DNA from: Armatimonadetes bacterium DC
GTDB taxonomy: Bacteria > Armatimonadota > Fimbriimonadia > Fimbriimonadales > GBS-DC
Assembly (NCBI GenBank): GCA_001442985.1
Contig: LDYB01000006.1
Location: 1 to 64,000 of the forward strand
Length of the DNA stretch: 64,000 nucleotides
Direction: 5' to 3'
Position 1 is the first letter of the stretch; every line of letters begins with the position of its first letter. This document shows positions 47,595 to 57,297 of this stretch, piece by piece. Made by a program: the position numbers and the translations under genes. The notes beneath the pieces are model-generated. The model was not told where the DNA came from. It did no database searches and saw only the letters and a list, made by a program, of their open reading frames with translations.

Positions 47595-50500
47595 TCAGCG
47601 CTTCTCCAGCTGGCTCATCAGCACCTCAATCGCCTTGTCCAGCTGCGGGTCGCGCTCGTTCACCCAGTCGTCGGGCGACATCCAGACGGCAATATCGGGC
47701 GCTTCGCCGTTGTTCTCCATGTTGGAGCCGTCCTTGCGGTAGACGCCCAGCTGGGGCATGCGCGCGCCCGTGCCGTCCACAAGGTCCAGACTCCATGTTG
47801 CAATCACATAGCCGGGCGTCTGCCAGCCGACCAGAGTGCCCAGTTTTTTGGCGCGGACCGAGTAGGGGAACATCTCGGCGTTGCTGAAACTGCGCTCGTT
47901 CATCAAGACCACCAGCGGCAGTTCCATCGCGCCCGATGGCCAGGGATAGGGCTGCCAGTCGCGCGGGCGGTAGTAGCCGTACTGGGTGCGCTCCAGCCAG
48001 TCAATCAGCGTGTCGGCGATATTGCCCCCGCCGTTGAAGCGCACATCGATAATCATCGCCTGCTTGCCCCGTGCGTACTCGTAATATTCGCGTTCGAAGC
48101 GGTTCAGGTCGGAGCCGCCCATGCCGCGAATATGCACATAGCCGATTTTGCCGCCGCTGCGCTCTTCCACATAGCGGCGCAGGCGGTTCACGCGGTTCCG
48201 GTAGTGCAGCTCGCTCCACTCACCTGCGCTGAGCGGTTTATACTTCACCACCCGCGCGCCCTCCTCAAAGGGACCGCTGTTGACCAGAAACTCGAAGGTG
48301 CGGTCGCCCTTGTCGTTGATGAGCTGCCAGAGTTTCTGGTTGGCTTCCACGGGTTCGCCGTTGATTCTAAGGATGTATTCACCCGGCTGAATTCGGGTTT
48401 CGGGGTAGGAACCGGGCGCGCCTTCGGGCACGGCAGCCACCTTCAGCCCGCGCCCGCGATGGCTGTAGTCTATCGTGAAACCCAGATGGGGCGTGCTGGG
48501 ACTGCGCCCGCCACTGGAACGCGGCGACACCTCCGAGTGCGAGGCTTCCAGCTCACCGACCATCATCGAAAGCACCAGCGCGAACTCTTCGGGCACGCCC
48601 ACACCCGCAAGCAGCGGACGATACCGCTCGCGAATCGCCGTCCAGTCGCGCCCGTGAAAACCGGGGTCGTAGAACCCGCGCTCGTAGGCACGCCAGAACT
48701 GCACAAACGCCGCCTGACGCACAGCCTCCGTATCAACCTCCATCTCCGCCTTGAACTCCACCTTCTCCACACGGTTGTTTGCCTGCAGGTTCATCGTGTA
48801 CAGTTCGCCGTTGCGGATGAAGTAGAGTTTTTTGCCGTCGGCGGAGACTCGCAGTGCCGCATGCCCACCTCCCGTGGTGAGCCGCTTGCTCTCGCTCCCG
48901 TCATAAGACACCTGCCAGATGTCGCCCTCGGAGAGGAAGTAAATCTTGCCGTCCGCGCTGACCGTCAGATCGCCCTGCGAGGACTGGCTCACGAACCGCC
49001 GGATGCGCTGGTCAATCCCGTCAAAGTCAATCTTGACCTCCAGCGGCTCGCCCTCTCTGGGCTTCTCGAACTTCATTTCGGTGTCTTCCGTGCGGGCGGT
49101 CTCGCGCGTGAGCGGCACGACATAAATCGCGCTCCCTGCACGATTGCTGTTGAAGAAAAGATACTTCCCGTCGGGCGACCATGCAGGCTGGTTATGGAAA
49201 GCGTTCAGGCGCGTGATGTTGACGGGTTCCCCAGAGCCATCGGCGGGCAGAATCCAGAGGTTCCAGCTGCCGCGCGGGTCGCGCCGTTGCACGCACAGCC
49301 AGCGCATATCGGGCGACCATGCAAAGTCGCCGCCGCCCAGCCCGTACCAGTGCGTGCCCGGCTCATGGAGCACCTTCTTCACCTCGTTCGTCTCCAGGTT
49401 CAGTGTGAACAGCCCGCCGTCCTCGCCCGAAACCCAGAAGCCCAGAAACTTGCCGTCGGGCGAGAGTTGCAGGCGCGACACATCGGCAGGCTTGTCCCAG
49501 AGGCGCTTCACCTCCAGCGTCTCTACATTCAGCGCATAGACCTGCTGATAGTAGTTGCGGTCGGAGGTGAAGTAAAGGGTCTTGCCGTCTTTAGACCAGT
49601 AGAAATCGGAGTCGTCGCCTGCCCAGTCGGTGAGGCGTCGGGCGAACTCGGCGTTGCGCTTTTCGGGCAGGCTCCTGGGCTTCTCAATATCGATTACCCA
49701 GATGTCGCCGCGCAGGCGGAAGGCGTAGCGCTTGCCATCGGGCGAGGGTTCCGCCTCCTCCACGCCGCTGGTGAACACCTCGCGCTGGCGTGTGTTCTGG
49801 GCGTCATCCTGCATCGCGTAGAAGGTGAGTTTTTGAGGCTCCCGCGCTCCCGACCGAAGCAGATAGAGATGCCCCTCGTACTCAAACGCAATATCGCCCG
49901 ACTGTGCGGCGACAGAGGGAAACCGCACCGCGCCGCCCACCATCTGCGTCAGCTGGCGCTTGCGCCCCTGCAAATCCACCAGCCACAGGTTGGGCGTGCG
50001 GCGTGGATTATCCTGAAACAGGGGCAACTTCTCTCCCAGCCGGGGCGAGTCGGGGGTCTTCTCGCCAATCGTGACGGTCAGCAGGTGCTTCCCATCGGGC
50101 ATCCACTGAGTCCACAGGTGCTGGCGCTGGTCGTTGACCAGTGCGCGGCGGGCGCCTGTTTGCATCTCCATCACCCAGATTTGCATCGCGCCCGAACCTG
50201 TGTAGCGCGGACGCCACCAGGGAAACCCACCCCGCCCATACGCCAGCAGCTTGCCATCGGGCGAAATCTGGGGTCCAGTAAGCGTCTGGTAATCTTCTGT
50301 CAGGCGACGGAAACGCCCCGTCGCAACCTCCAGCTCCACCAGCGACGGGTTGTTGGAATCATACGACGCGGCATAATACAGATAACGCCCATCCCGACTC
50401 CAGCTGCTGGGGGTTTCCGACTGGGAGTGGAAGGTGAGCTGCACGGGCGCGCCCCCTTCCGCCGAAATCAGAAAGATATCCCAGTTGCCGTTGCGCACGC

Positions 50501-50765
50501 TGGCGAACGCAATCCACTTGCCGTCGGGCGACCAGAGCGGATAGGCGTCGTAAGCCACATGACGAGTCAACGGTGTCGCGCGCCCACCCTCTGCAGGCGC
50601 CAGCCAGATATCGCCACGATACACGAACGCAATCTGCTTGCCATCGGGACTCAGCGCCGGCATCCGTGCCCCAACAATCGGCTTCGGCTCAGGCAACGCC
50701 ATCTGCGCCCAACCAACGGCAAGCCACACACACAGCAACATCCAGAACCATACCCAGCGTCTCAT
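47595..50765 (-). CDS. Tricorn-like protease (S41 family)
   Basis: The 1056-residue exported protein has a signal peptide (WVWFWMLLCVWLAVGWAQ). The tricorn layout follows: two beta-propellers built from repeated SPDGKxIAF-type blades (residues about 30-650), a C1 domain, a PDZ domain near 750-840 (HLGFTIDYSHRGRGLKVAAVPEGAPGSYPETRIQPGEYILRINGE) and an S41 protease core. The core carries MIIDVRFNGGGNIADTL and the nucleophile serine in NERSFSNAEMFPY. Tricorn degrades oligopeptides. Here the signal peptide suggests the periplasm or surface. A terminator follows it and it is divergent from sucD. Confidence 0.93.
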   Translation of the reverse strand: MRRWVWFWMLLCVWLAVGWAQMALPEPKPIVGARMPALSPDGKQIAFVYRGDIWLAPAEGGRATPLTRHVAYDAYPLWSPDGKWIAFASVRNGNWDIFLISAEGGAPVQLTFHSQSETPSSWSRDGRYLYYAASYDSNNPSLVELEVATGRFRRLTEDYQTLTGPQISPDGKLLAYGRGGFPWWRPRYTGSGAMQIWVMEMQTGARRALVNDQRQHLWTQWMPDGKHLLTVTIGEKTPDSPRLGEKLPLFQDNPRRTPNLWLVDLQGRKRQLTQMVGGAVRFPSVAAQSGDIAFEYEGHLYLLRSGAREPQKLTFYAMQDDAQNTRQREVFTSGVEEAEPSPDGKRYAFRLRGDIWVIDIEKPRSLPEKRNAEFARRLTDWAGDDSDFYWSKDGKTLYFTSDRNYYQQVYALNVETLEVKRLWDKPADVSRLQLSPDGKFLGFWVSGEDGGLFTLNLETNEVKKVLHEPGTHWYGLGGGDFAWSPDMRWLCVQRRDPRGSWNLWILPADGSGEPVNITRLNAFHNQPAWSPDGKYLFFNSNRAGSAIYVVPLTRETARTEDTEMKFEKPREGEPLEVKIDFDGIDQRIRRFVSQSSQGDLTVSADGKIYFLSEGDIWQVSYDGSESKRLTTGGGHAALRVSADGKKLYFIRNGELYTMNLQANNRVEKVEFKAEMEVDTEAVRQAAFVQFWRAYERGFYDPGFHGRDWTAIRERYRPLLAGVGVPEEFALVLSMMVGELEASHSEVSPRSSGGRSPSTPHLGFTIDYSHRGRGLKVAAVPEGAPGSYPETRIQPGEYILRINGEPVEANQKLWQLINDKGDRTFEFLVNSGPFEEGARVVKYKPLSAGEWSELHYRNRVNRLRRYVEERSGGKIGYVHIRGMGGSDLNRFEREYYEYARGKQAMIIDVRFNGGGNIADTLIDWLERTQYGYYRPRDWQPYPWPSGAMELPLVVLMNERSFSNAEMFPYSVRAKKLGTLVGWQTPGYVIATWSLDLVDGTGARMPQLGVYRKDGSNMENNGEAPDIAVWMSPDDWVNERDPQLDKAIEVLMSQLEKR

Positions 50766-50815
50766 AGCACCTGCCCGTTTCGCGCAAGGGTAGGGGAATC
50801 CTGCCCCTCATCGGG

Positions 50816-50821
50816 TACAAT
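50816..50821 (+). promoter_or_regulatory. -10 box of sucD
   Basis: TCGGGTACAAT with the core at 50816-50821 lies 25 bases before the ATG at 50846. The leader carries AAGGAG. Confidence 0.6.
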
Positions 50822-50845
50822 CTTGGCGCGAAGGAGACTGGAACG

Positions 50846-51730
50846 ATGGCAATTCTGGTGGACGCGAACTCAAAGGTGCTGGTACAGGGAATCACGGGGC
50901 GCGAAGGAGAGTTCCACACGCGCCAGATGCTGGAATATGGCACAAAAGTCGTCGCGGGAGTCACGCCGGGCAAAGGAGGACAGGAAGTCGCAGGCGTGCC
51001 CGTGTTTGATACCGTCAAGCAAGCCGTGCGCGAGACGGGCGCGAATGTGTCGTGTATCTTCGTGCCCGCGCCGTTTGCTCCTGATGCCATCCTCGAGGCG
51101 GCGGACGCTGGGATTGAGCTGATTGTGTGCATCACCGAAGGCATCCCTGTTCAGGATATGGTGCGCGTGGTGAACTACCTCAAGCGCTGCACCCAGAGCC
51201 GACTGATTGGTCCCAACTGTCCGGGGTTGACCACCGCCAAAGAGTGCAAAGTGGGCATTATGCCGGGCATGCTGTTCCGCAAAGGCTCCATCGGGCTGGT
51301 CTCCCGCAGCGGCACGCTGACCTACGAGATTGTCTACGAGCTGACCCAGGCAGGCTTGGGGCAGTCCACCTGCGTGGGAATTGGCGGCGACCCGATTATC
51401 GGCACGACCTTTATTGATGTGTTGCCTCTGTTTGAAGCCGACCCCCAGACCGAAGCGGTGGTGCTGGTGGGCGAAATCGGCGGCTCCGATGAAGAGATTG
51501 CGGCGGAGTATATCAAAAACCACATGACCAAGCCCGTGGTGGGCTTCATTTCGGGACGCACTGCGCCGCCAGGCAAGCGCATGGGGCACGCAGGGGCGAT
51601 TATCTCAGGTGGTAAAGGCAGTCCCCAATCCAAGGTTAAGGCGCTCACAGAAGCAGGCGTGCCGATTGCCGACACGCCCAGCGACATCCCCGCGCTGGTG
51701 AAGCAAGCGCTGGAAAACTGGCGCAGGTAA
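50846..51730 (+). CDS. sucD: Succinyl-CoA ligase (ADP/GDP-forming) alpha subunit
   Basis: The 294-residue alpha subunit binds CoA and carries the phosphohistidine of the TCA-cycle enzyme. Evidence: [21 protein letters not shown] near residue 13, IGPNCPGL near 121 and the active-site His248 in [15 protein letters not shown]. Length is standard. The beta subunit gene sucC usually precedes sucD, but upstream here is the divergent tricorn gene, so sucC must be elsewhere. AAGGAG precedes the start. Confidence 0.96.
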   Translation: MAILVDANSKVLVQGITGREGEFHTRQMLEYGTKVVAGVTPGKGGQEVAGVPVFDTVKQAVRETGANVSCIFVPAPFAPDAILEAADAGIELIVCITEGIPVQDMVRVVNYLKRCTQSRLIGPNCPGLTTAKECKVGIMPGMLFRKGSIGLVSRSGTLTYEIVYELTQAGLGQSTCVGIGGDPIIGTTFIDVLPLFEADPQTEAVVLVGEIGGSDEEIAAEYIKNHMTKPVVGFISGRTAPPGKRMGHAGAIISGGKGSPQSKVKALTEAGVPIADTPSDIPALVKQALENWRR

Positions 51731-51948
51731 GGGGTTCGCCTGAACAGAAAACCCCTCCCTATAAAAGGCGTGTGTAGGGTCGTCGTCTCCGCTAGCTCGC
51801 CCGGAGTGGTGGGCGATACACGAAACCCGGAATTTTTACCAGCAGGAAATTCTGCGGGGGACCAGTATTAACGCAGCATCGTCAGATTCTTCACACCGCA
51901 GGGACGCCCCGCTTTCCGTACAGGGAGGGCACAAGAGGGTGATGGTCT
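51731..51948. other. Structured intergenic region before the HD-GYP regulator
   Basis: AGGGGTT (51730-51736) pairs with AACCCCT (51750-51756), probably ending sucD. Further on, TCGCCC and GGGCGA form a hairpin near 51800-51820, and GAATTT/AAATTC another near 51832-51853 around ACCAGCAGG. No known riboswitch class fits. The core blocks of the c-di-GMP aptamer are absent. Confidence 0.35.
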
Positions 51949-53028
51949 ATGCCTATCGCGGAAGCAACTTCACAGGCAGTTGTGCTGGTGGTGGATGATG
52001 AGCCGCTGACAGGAGAGTATATCGCGACGCTGCTGCGTGAAGCGGGGTACAAGCAGATTCTTACGGCTTCCGCCCCCCACGAGGTGCTGGACCGACTGGC
52101 TGCTGTGGCTCCCGATATTGCGCTGGTGGACTGGCATTTGAAGGAGGCAGAGGGGAAAGAGATTGTCCGTGCGCTACGCGAGCGATATTCCAGCGAAGTG
52201 TTGCCGATTATTGTACTGACCGCCGATCTGGCTCCAGAGATCAAACTCGAAGCCTTTCGGAGCGGCGCGACCGAGTTTCTGCATAAACCCTTTCAGGCGA
52301 CGGAGTTGCTGCTGCGCGTGCGCAACCTGCTGGAGATGCGCCGGCTCCATCAGCAGTTAGCGGAGCAGAAGTTGCAGATTGAACGCCTTCTGGAGCGGCG
52401 CGAGCGGGAACTGGAGCTGGCGCGGATAGAGATTCTGGAGCGTCTGGCGCGCGCGGCGGAGTATCGCGACGACATAACAGGCGAACACATCGTGCGCGTG
52501 GGGCGCCTGAGTGAGGCGATTGGGCGCGTGCTGGGGCTTTCAGAAGAGGTGCTGTTTCTGCTGCGCCACGCCGCGCCCCTGCACGATCTGGGCAAAATTG
52601 CCATCCCCGATGCTATCTTGCGTAAGCCGGGCAAACTCACCCATGAGGAGCGACGCATTATGCGTCAGCATACCCTTCTTGGCGCTCAGATGCTGGAGGG
52701 CTGTCCGTACCCTGCCGTTCAGATGGCGCGCCAGATTGCGCTGACCCATCACGAACGCTGGGATGGGCGTGGCTACCCCTGCCGCTTGAAAGGCACCGAA
52801 ATCCCCCTCTGGGGACGAATCGTGGCGCTCGCCGACGCCTACGATGCCATGACTCACGACCGCCCTTACCGCCCCGCAAAACCCCTTGAAGAGGCAGTAG
52901 AAGAAATCCGACTTCAACGGGGCAAGCAGTTCGATCCCATCGTGGTGGATGCCTTTCTGGAGCCTGCCACTTTCACCGCCATCGGGGAATCCGGTTCCGT
53001 CTCAACCCCTGAGGAAACGGTGCCCTGA
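51949..53028 (+). CDS. Response regulator with HD-GYP output domain
   Basis: The protein has 359 residues. The receiver domain (1-125) has acidic residues DD16-17, phospho-acceptor Asp61 in IALVDWH and the lysine in FLHKPFQ near 114. A coiled-coil linker (LHQQLAEQKLQIERLLERRERELELARIEILERL) follows. The HD-GYP domain carries HDLGKIAIPDAIL, ITGEHIVRVG and HHERWDGRGYP. This is the RpfG-type layout, expected to hydrolyse c-di-GMP when phosphorylated. No histidine kinase is adjacent. A GAGGGTGATGG stretch before the ATG is a possible ribosome binding site. Confidence 0.93.
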   Translation: MPIAEATSQAVVLVVDDEPLTGEYIATLLREAGYKQILTASAPHEVLDRLAAVAPDIALVDWHLKEAEGKEIVRALRERYSSEVLPIIVLTADLAPEIKLEAFRSGATEFLHKPFQATELLLRVRNLLEMRRLHQQLAEQKLQIERLLERRERELELARIEILERLARAAEYRDDITGEHIVRVGRLSEAIGRVLGLSEEVLFLLRHAAPLHDLGKIAIPDAILRKPGKLTHEERRIMRQHTLLGAQMLEGCPYPAVQMARQIALTHHERWDGRGYPCRLKGTEIPLWGRIVALADAYDAMTHDRPYRPAKPLEEAVEEIRLQRGKQFDPIVVDAFLEPATFTAIGESGSVSTPEETVP

Positions 53029-53077
53029 GTCTGCACAGGCAGGAATCGGCAACGAAAGGTGTAAAATTAATCTCGCT

Positions 53078-55063
53078 ATGCACAAGGGGCTTCTGGCGCT
53101 GGGGTTGTGGGCGTTTGTTGTGGGGGTGTGGAGCCAAAAGCCGATAGAGATTAAAGCCACGCCGCTGTTCGGGCAGCGCGCGACGCTCAATAGTCCCTTC
53201 CCGATCGCGATAGAGGTGCGCTCCAACACGGGCAATCTGCGCGGCGTGCTGACCGTTCGAAGCGCCGGGTTCGGCTCGATACGCGAATATCGATACCCGC
53301 TGGAGCTACCCGCAGGCGGGCGTAAGGTGGTGGTCACGACCCCCATCGTGAGCGACTACACAAGCAGTTTTGAGATTCTGTTTGAGGGCGGGCGTCATCG
53401 CGTCAGTGTCCGTCAGGAGGTGCAACCCCTCGGCGAAACCGATACCCTCGTGGTGAATGTGGGCGACCTGATTGGGGGGCTGCAGAACCTGACCCGCATC
53501 CCGAACCGTCGTAAAACAGAGTGGGGAGGCTTGAGTCAGAGCGGCAAGTACCAACCCGCCTACTGCATGCCTGAATATTTCCCGGAGAGCGCGCTGGCGC
53601 TGGGGGGTGTCAGCGTCGTGATTCTGCACGCAGGCGCCGAGCGGCTGAACGCCGAGCAGTGGAACGCCCTGCGCCAGTGGGTTGCGTTGGGCGGCGTGCT
53701 GATAGTGCCCGGCGGCGCGGGTGCGCTCTACCTGCAAACGCCTGCGCTCCGCTCGATATTGCCCGTGCAACCAGAGCAGCTGATTCAGGCTCCGCGATTG
53801 CCTGCGCTGGGCACTTTCGCCCAGAGCCGACCGCTCAATCAGCCCGTGTCGCTCACCCGTGCGCGCGTTCTCAAGGGCAGTCGAACGCTGCTGCGGCAGG
53901 GCGAGTTGCCCCTGATTGTGGCGCGTCCCTACGGGCTGGGCGCGGTGATCTTCCTCGCGTTCCACCCTGCCGAAGAACCGTTGCGCTCCTACATGGGGAT
54001 TGACGGCTTCTGGAAAGCCTTACTGCGCCATGCGCCCGACCTCCCACCCAGCCAGACGGTCAACCGCGTCTTCGCCGTGCAGTCGGGGGTTGCATCGAAC
54101 CATTTCGGCAGGAATCCGCAGCCGGTACCAGGTGCCGATGTGAAACTGGAGCTGCCGTCGCTGGGGCTGGTGTTTACCCTGCTGGCGCTCTATTTCTTTC
54201 TGGTGGTGCCCGTGAACTACTGGGTGCTGAAACGGTTTCGGGCGTTAGACTGGGCGTGGATCACCACCCCCCTGATCGCCCTGGTATTTGTGGGCATTCT
54301 GGCGCGGTTCACAGCGCATCTGTATCGGAAGCCGCTCTCGGCGAACATCCAGTCGGTTCTGATTATGCCGGTGGGTGCCTCCGAAGCCTATGCAATCAGT
54401 AGCGCGCTACTTTTCTTCCCGCGCGCGGGGCTGTACGATTTGCAGTTTGACCGCGCGGAGCTGGTGGAAAGCGGCACGCTGAGCTCTTTTGTGAGGCGAG
54501 GAGGCGACCTGCTGGAGGTGCTGGGCACGCTGGAGGGCGACCCCAAGATAGTGCAGGACTACCGGGTGCGCAATCTCAGCTTCCAGTGGTTCCGCTACAC
54601 ACGCTATGTGGAGCTGGGCGGGCATCTGGAAGCCCAGCTGCGCCTCAAGCCTGTGGGACGCCGCTGGCAACTGGAAGGCACAATCCGTAACCGATTCCCC
54701 TTCCCCCTCCGCCAGGTGGAGCTTCATGTGGGCGACCGCATTCTTTACATTCACGACCTGGAGCCGGGTGAGGGGCATTTCGTGCGTGAAACGGTCTTTC
54801 AAAAAGTACCCCCACAAGTAGCGCGTCCGCGCGAGGTGGATCCGTGGATGCTTCGTGCATACAGCGATGTCGCCTCGTTTAACGACATCATAAGCCTCGC
54901 GCGTGAGGAGTGGGTGCAATCACTCCACGAGGTGTCTGTGGCGTATCTGACGGCGGAAACTTCGGAGCCTGTGCTGGCGCCCAGCCTGCGCGACGCCGCC
55001 CAGAGCAAAGCACGCAACACCCTCTGGATCAGCATCCCCGTGGAGGTCTCCAATGAGAAATGA
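53078..55063 (+). CDS. Large membrane-anchored protein with GATase-like domain, GldG/DUF4350-like
   Basis: The 661-residue protein starts with a signal peptide (GLLALGLWAFVVGVWSQ). The extracytoplasmic part has an Ig-like region, then a segment near residues 175-310 (VSVVILHAGAERLNAEQWNALRQWVALGGVLIVPGGAG ... ARPYGLGAVIFLAFHP) of the class-I glutamine-amidotransferase-like fold seen in GldG/DUF4350-type proteins. Two membrane helices follow near 370-430 (LVFTLLALYFFLVVPVNYWVL, ALVFVGILARF), then another beta domain. TAAAAT ends ten bases before the ATG at 53078, without a ribosome binding site. It overlaps the ABC permease gene and is likely part of that exporter. Confidence 0.75.
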   Translation: MHKGLLALGLWAFVVGVWSQKPIEIKATPLFGQRATLNSPFPIAIEVRSNTGNLRGVLTVRSAGFGSIREYRYPLELPAGGRKVVVTTPIVSDYTSSFEILFEGGRHRVSVRQEVQPLGETDTLVVNVGDLIGGLQNLTRIPNRRKTEWGGLSQSGKYQPAYCMPEYFPESALALGGVSVVILHAGAERLNAEQWNALRQWVALGGVLIVPGGAGALYLQTPALRSILPVQPEQLIQAPRLPALGTFAQSRPLNQPVSLTRARVLKGSRTLLRQGELPLIVARPYGLGAVIFLAFHPAEEPLRSYMGIDGFWKALLRHAPDLPPSQTVNRVFAVQSGVASNHFGRNPQPVPGADVKLELPSLGLVFTLLALYFFLVVPVNYWVLKRFRALDWAWITTPLIALVFVGILARFTAHLYRKPLSANIQSVLIMPVGASEAYAISSALLFFPRAGLYDLQFDRAELVESGTLSSFVRRGGDLLEVLGTLEGDPKIVQDYRVRNLSFQWFRYTRYVELGGHLEAQLRLKPVGRRWQLEGTIRNRFPFPLRQVELHVGDRILYIHDLEPGEGHFVRETVFQKVPPQVARPREVDPWMLRAYSDVASFNDIISLAREEWVQSLHEVSVAYLTAETSEPVLAPSLRDAAQSKARNTLWISIPVEVSNEK

Positions 55064-55916
55064 GAACCCCCTGCTCTGGTATCACCTGGTCGGCAGCACG
55101 CGCCATCGTTTCACCCGCCTGCGCGTGGTCTACTACTCCATCGGCGTGGTGCTGATTCTGGTGTACATGACCACCTTCCTCATGATTGTGAATCTGCGAT
55201 TAGGCATCACAGAGACCTTCTTTCTGATACTGTTCGTGGTCTGTCTGATTGCACCGCTGTTCAGCTACAATCTCTTTTCTTCGGAGTACGAGAAGGCGAC
55301 ATGGGAGTTTCTCGCACTCACACGACTCACAGCGAAAGAGATTGTGCTGGGCAAGTGGGGCGTGGGATTGATTCGGCTGGTGGTGTTGCTGGCGGCGTTG
55401 TTCCCTCTGGGGCTGGCGTCTTCGGCGTTAATGCCGGCAAGCCACGATTTTATGACGCACCTGATTTTGGGAACGCTCTGCATCGGGTGCTGGGGCGTGC
55501 TGCTCATCTCGGCTGGCACCTGGCTTTCGTTCCGCTGGCGTAGCACGGTGTTAAGTGCGTCGCTACTCTATGCGCTTCAGGTTTTTGTCTTGTTACTGCT
55601 TCCTTCACTGGTCGGCATTTTGACCTACGAGCCATGGGTGGACTTCCTCGGAACCATGCTTCAGGATGACTTCTCAAGTTTTGCCAGTCGCGCCTATTTC
55701 TGGCTCGCCTCAGTGACGAATGGGCAGTGCCTCGTCTGGCTGAATCCGTTTTACACGCTTGGAGAAATGGGAACGATGTTCGGCAGGTATGACGAAATAG
55801 CACAGGGAATGCATGCTGTCGGCTGGGGGTTGGTGCAAAGTGGGATCTACCTGCTGCTTGCGACAGGATTCCTGTGGCTGACTTATAATGGAGTTAAGCA
55901 GCGGTGGCGCAAATGA
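55053..55916 (+). CDS. ABC-2 type transporter permease
   Basis: The 287-residue protein has six hydrophobic helices (for example YSIGVVLILVYMTTFLMIV, FFLILFVVCLIAPLFSYNLF, GTLCIGCWGVLLISAGTWL). The phrase FSSEYEKATWEFLALTRLTAKEIVLGKW after helix 2 is typical of ABC-2 permeases that pair with a CcmA/NatA-type ATPase. GGAGG precedes the ATG inside the end of the previous gene (11-base overlap). The ATPase gene follows 13 bases later. Confidence 0.88.
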   Translation: MRNENPLLWYHLVGSTRHRFTRLRVVYYSIGVVLILVYMTTFLMIVNLRLGITETFFLILFVVCLIAPLFSYNLFSSEYEKATWEFLALTRLTAKEIVLGKWGVGLIRLVVLLAALFPLGLASSALMPASHDFMTHLILGTLCIGCWGVLLISAGTWLSFRWRSTVLSASLLYALQVFVLLLLPSLVGILTYEPWVDFLGTMLQDDFSSFASRAYFWLASVTNGQCLVWLNPFYTLGEMGTMFGRYDEIAQGMHAVGWGLVQSGIYLLLATGFLWLTYNGVKQRWRK

Positions 55917-55929
55917 GGAGGGAACACGC

Positions 55930-56856
55930 ATGCTGGATGTGCAGAACCTGCGCAAAGAGTTTGGCGACCTGGTAGCGGTGAAAGATATCTCGTTTCAGCT
56001 GGTGCCGGGCGATGTGTTCGGCTTCATCGGTCCGAATGGAGCAGGTAAAACCACCACCATTAAGATGCTGGCGACCCTGCTGGAGCCGACTTCGGGAACC
56101 GCCACGCTGAACGGGATCGATATCGTGAAGTATCCCGAAGAGGTGCGCCCCCTGCTGGGGTATATGCCCGACTTCTTCGGGCTGTACGAGGGCATTACGG
56201 TGCGAGAGTATCTGGAGTTCTTCGCGGCGGCGTATCGGATTCCCAAATCCCAGCGTGAGCAGATTATCGATAATGTGCTGATGCTGACCGACCTCACCGT
56301 CAAGAAAGACGCTTATGTGGAAACCCTCTCGCGGGGGATGCAGCAGCGCCTGTGCCTGGCAAAAAGCCTCGTGCATGACCCCCTGTTGCTGTTGCTGGAC
56401 GAGCCCGCGTCCGGGCTGGACCCGCGCGCCCGAATCGAAATCAAAGAGCTGATTCGCGAACTGGGCGCGATGGGCAAAATCGTGCTGGTTTCTTCCCATA
56501 TTCTGCCAGAGCTGGCGGACTTCTGCAACAAGATTGGCATTATTGAGAAGGGCGAGCTGCTGGTGTGGGGCGCAGTGGAAGAGATTGTGAAGCAGTTGCA
56601 GGCGAATCGGCTGATTGCGATTCGCCCACTGGACGAGCCAGAAAAGATTATCCAGCGACTGGAGCGCGAGAGCCTCGTGCATGGGGTGGATCTGCGCGAC
56701 GGGAGCGTGGTGGTGCATTTCGCAGGCGGATTGGAAGAGCAGGCGGAGCTGCTGAGCGCCCTCGTGCGCGACGGCTATCGCATCGCCTCCTTCCACGAAG
56801 AAGCGCTGGACCTGGAGGATGTGTTCATGCAAATAACAAAGGGCGAGGTGAGTTAG
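55930..56856 (+). CDS. ABC transporter ATP-binding protein
   Basis: From the ATG at 55930, preceded by GAGGAGGG, the protein has 308 residues. Walker A GPNGAGKTTT is near residue 37, the Q-loop is near LLGYMPDFFGLYEGITV, the signature is LSRGMQQRL near 135, Walker B is LLLLDEPASGLDPRA and the switch histidine is in VLVSSHIL. The C-terminal 80 residues are the usual regulatory tail of the NatA/CcmA group. With the preceding permease and membrane-anchored protein it forms an export module of unknown substrate. Confidence 0.92.
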   Translation: MLDVQNLRKEFGDLVAVKDISFQLVPGDVFGFIGPNGAGKTTTIKMLATLLEPTSGTATLNGIDIVKYPEEVRPLLGYMPDFFGLYEGITVREYLEFFAAAYRIPKSQREQIIDNVLMLTDLTVKKDAYVETLSRGMQQRLCLAKSLVHDPLLLLLDEPASGLDPRARIEIKELIRELGAMGKIVLVSSHILPELADFCNKIGIIEKGELLVWGAVEEIVKQLQANRLIAIRPLDEPEKIIQRLERESLVHGVDLRDGSVVVHFAGGLEEQAELLSALVRDGYRIASFHEEALDLEDVFMQITKGEVS

Positions 56857-56913
56857 GCGTGGGAGGTCAGGGGTAGCGCGATTTAATACCCGTGTCCGGA
56901 AGGGAATTCAGGG

Positions 56914-57297
56914 ATGGTCTTTACAGGCAAGGACGCGATACTGCACGGTGTAGGACTCAGCGAGCGAATAGAGCAGGTCTACCAGAGTCTGCTGAGTCGA
57001 ATCTCAAGCGCTGTCGGGGTTCCGTGTGCTGGGCTAAATCTGGTACTGACCGAAGACCGCCCTGTAGAATTTTCTGATGGAGAATACGAGTTCAGGAGGT
57101 CATCGGGAGTTTTGACGATCCGCATCAACAGCCAGCTACCCCCTGATGAGCGCGTTCGTGTTTTCTTCAGGGAACTGGCAGAATTTCTGCAGCGATGTGA
57201 GAGGGGCTACTGCATTACCAGAGAAGTATGGGAATTACATGCGCCGATGGAGTATAATACTGTCATGGAGGCGCTTTATGCCCGAATCAGCTGGTAA
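56914..57297 (+). CDS. Unknown protein, possible degenerate ImmA/IrrE-like fold
   Basis: The 127-residue soluble protein shows a pattern that recalls ImmA/IrrE metallopeptidases. GVLTIRINSQLPPDERVRVFFRELAEFLQRC (residues about 69-97) sits where those have ...I.VN..L...R..FT.AHELGHYL, but the zinc-binding HExxH is absent. If the relation holds, it is enzymatically dead. The N-terminus (LSERIEQVYQSLLSRISSAVGV) is helical. A GGG stretch precedes the ATG but no strong ribosome binding site. It overlaps the next gene by 20 bases. The family call is weak. Confidence 0.5.
   Translation: MVFTGKDAILHGVGLSERIEQVYQSLLSRISSAVGVPCAGLNLVLTEDRPVEFSDGEYEFRRSSGVLTIRINSQLPPDERVRVFFRELAEFLQRCERGYCITREVWELHAPMEYNTVMEALYARISW

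Noticed and set aside
47136-51122. 1328-codon open frame on the plus strand opposite the tricorn gene
   Set aside because: It is a GC-driven antisense shadow rich in His, Arg, Ala and Pro. The tricorn and sucD frames explain the interval.
51731-51948. Second c-di-GMP riboswitch upstream of the HD-GYP regulator
   Set aside because: Hairpins are present, but the GGCAAAC and GCAAAGCC aptamer blocks are missing.
57253-57258. TATAAT promoter for the receiver-like gene
   Set aside because: The box lies inside the preceding coding frame and only 19 bases before an ATG that has a good ribosome binding site. The overlapping genes look like one operon, so the match may be chance.
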